Of a stretch of DNA of 5,934 bases, positions 5,094 through 5,934 are shown in pieces (position 1 is the stretch's first letter; the number at the start of each line of letters is the position of its first letter). Location: the NCBI GenBank assembly GCA_021820805.1, contig JAKADF010000238.1, positions 1 to 5,934 of the forward strand, written 5' to 3'. The stretch comes from Bacillota bacterium. Its GTDB lineage: Bacteria; Bacillota; Bacilli; Alicyclobacillales; Alicyclobacillaceae. Made by a program: the position numbers and the translations under genes. The notes below the pieces were generated by a model. It was not told the DNA's origin and did no database searches. It worked only from the letters and a program-made list of their open reading frames with translations.

Positions 5094-5934
5094 CTATTTC
5101 TGTACTTGAGTCAAGGAAACGGAACTTGCGTTCACATAACCCGTAATCGCTAAATCATTAGAATCTACAACTTGGACCTGAATCAAGCCGTTTTGCGGCC
5201 CTGGTGCATTCGAAACAACATAGTCTCCAGTATGAAGTGTTACCGGACTTCTGCCTTCAGTAACCGTAATATCACTAGAAGTAGTAGCGTTTTGCGGTGT
5301 TACTTTGTAAACATTTGTCAGACTGACATCATTTGCATTTACATATCCACCTTGTGACAAGTGGTACCACTCAGTTGCCAGTCCCCCAGCCATTCCTTCT
5401 ACAACACTATCAATTGTCACAGCCTGGCCAGGCGAAAGTTGACTCTGTACATCAGACAACTGAAGGAGATTATTCCAAAGATTAAAATCGACCTTCCCTG
5501 TTGGAACTAAACCATGATTTCCTTGGTAAGTTTTTAATGTAGTCTCTGTATTTGCACCAAAAATGCCGTCGACACCAAGTCCTGCGTTTTCCACTGAATT
5601 AAGTGCCGCCTGTAAAGTTGAAACATCAGGCCCTTCATCGTTCAATTGTAGTACGCGTTCATACATGTGCGCTGCACCAAGAGCAGCATCTGAATAGACG
5701 GGAACTGAGTTATAATTCGGATCCGCTTGAATCATACCTCTTGCCCCATTAAGTCGAAAGACTGGTTCGCTCGTGGTTACAGGCGCAGTTGGAGAATCAC
5801 CCGTATACTGCTGATAACTTGTTACACTATCTCCTAAACTCGCAGCAAACTCATACATCAGTTGGCCCGTTTTAACAGCCCACTGTGAATCGGATGCATA
5901 AGACTGACCAACACCCGAGAGCGTGCGGCCATAT
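5094..5934 (-). CDS. Cell-wall protein with peptidoglycan-binding and SH3-like domains, C-terminal part
   Basis: The frame is open from the right edge to a TAG at 5094-5096, giving 279 visible residues; the ATG at 5856-5858 is internal and the gene continues outside the window. Visible residues 1-32 (YGRTLSGVGQSYASDSQWAV, then KTGQLMYEFAAS) resemble the end of a glucosaminidase-type lytic domain, which is an inference. After a Ser/Thr/Pro linker comes a PG_binding_1-type domain at about 94-157, with LNDEGPDVSTLQAAL and the hallmark DGIFGANTETTLKTYQ (122-137). Two SH3-like repeats follow, ending in GYVNANDVSLT (about 196-206) and GYVNASSVSLT (about 265-275). This architecture fits a secreted autolysin or cell-wall-anchored hydrolase. 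The export signal and catalytic domain would lie beyond the edge. Last residues VQK, stop TAG. Confidence 0.8.
   Translation of the reverse strand, partial: YGRTLSGVGQSYASDSQWAVKTGQLMYEFAASLGDSVTSYQQYTGDSPTAPVTTSEPVFRLNGARGMIQADPNYNSVPVYSDAALGAAHMYERVLQLNDEGPDVSTLQAALNSVENAGLGVDGIFGANTETTLKTYQGNHGLVPTGKVDFNLWNNLLQLSDVQSQLSPGQAVTIDSVVEGMAGGLATEWYHLSQGGYVNANDVSLTNVYKVTPQNATTSSDITVTEGRSPVTLHTGDYVVSNAPGPQNGLIQVQVVDSNDLAITGYVNASSVSLTQVQK

Overview
The window looks like an ordinary chromosomal segment of a low-to-mid GC Gram-positive bacterium, probably a member of the Bacilli. The reasons are strong AGGAGG-type ribosome binding sites, frequent GTG and TTG starts, intrinsic terminators, a Bacillus-type DUF3311 + sodium:solute symporter pair (YhjC/YhjB type), and a cysteine-less HesB/YneR-like protein. 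I cannot fix the genus. I see no phage, plasmid, insertion-sequence, CRISPR or RNA-gene signal.

Left part (1-1740). The tail of an unidentified + strand gene (1-90) is followed 20 bases later by an intact HesB/YneR-like gene (111-392) and a clear terminator (407-458). On the minus strand lies a small Pro/Gly-rich gene (478-674) whose frame breaks in the middle. On the + strand at 847-1625 lies a complete eight-helix ZIP-family metal transporter, broken by one frameshift at a GGGG run and one in-frame TGA. A compound hairpin region (1649-1711) separates this convergently from the next gene.

Middle (1740-3600, minus strand). yhjC (DUF3311, two membrane segments) and yhjB (13-helix-type symporter) overlap by one base. 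Upstream are a consensus-like promoter, a perfect inverted repeat that may be an operator, and a very strong ribosome binding site. They probably form a two-gene carboxylate or small-metabolite uptake operon.

Right part (3567-5934, minus strand). A metallo-beta-lactamase-fold hydrolase (4194-5006) and a GNAT acetyltransferase (3650-4153) lie 40 bases apart and share a strong terminator (3567-3600). Upstream of them, running off the right edge, is the C-terminal part of a secreted cell-wall protein with a peptidoglycan-binding domain and SH3-like repeats.

I did not find a clearly new system. The most useful observations are the three lesions clustered in 550-1250 (two single-base losses at G/C runs plus one nonsense codon), which are either recent gene decay or consensus errors; the operator-like dyad before yhjCB; and the duplicated-arm hairpin at the convergent junction.
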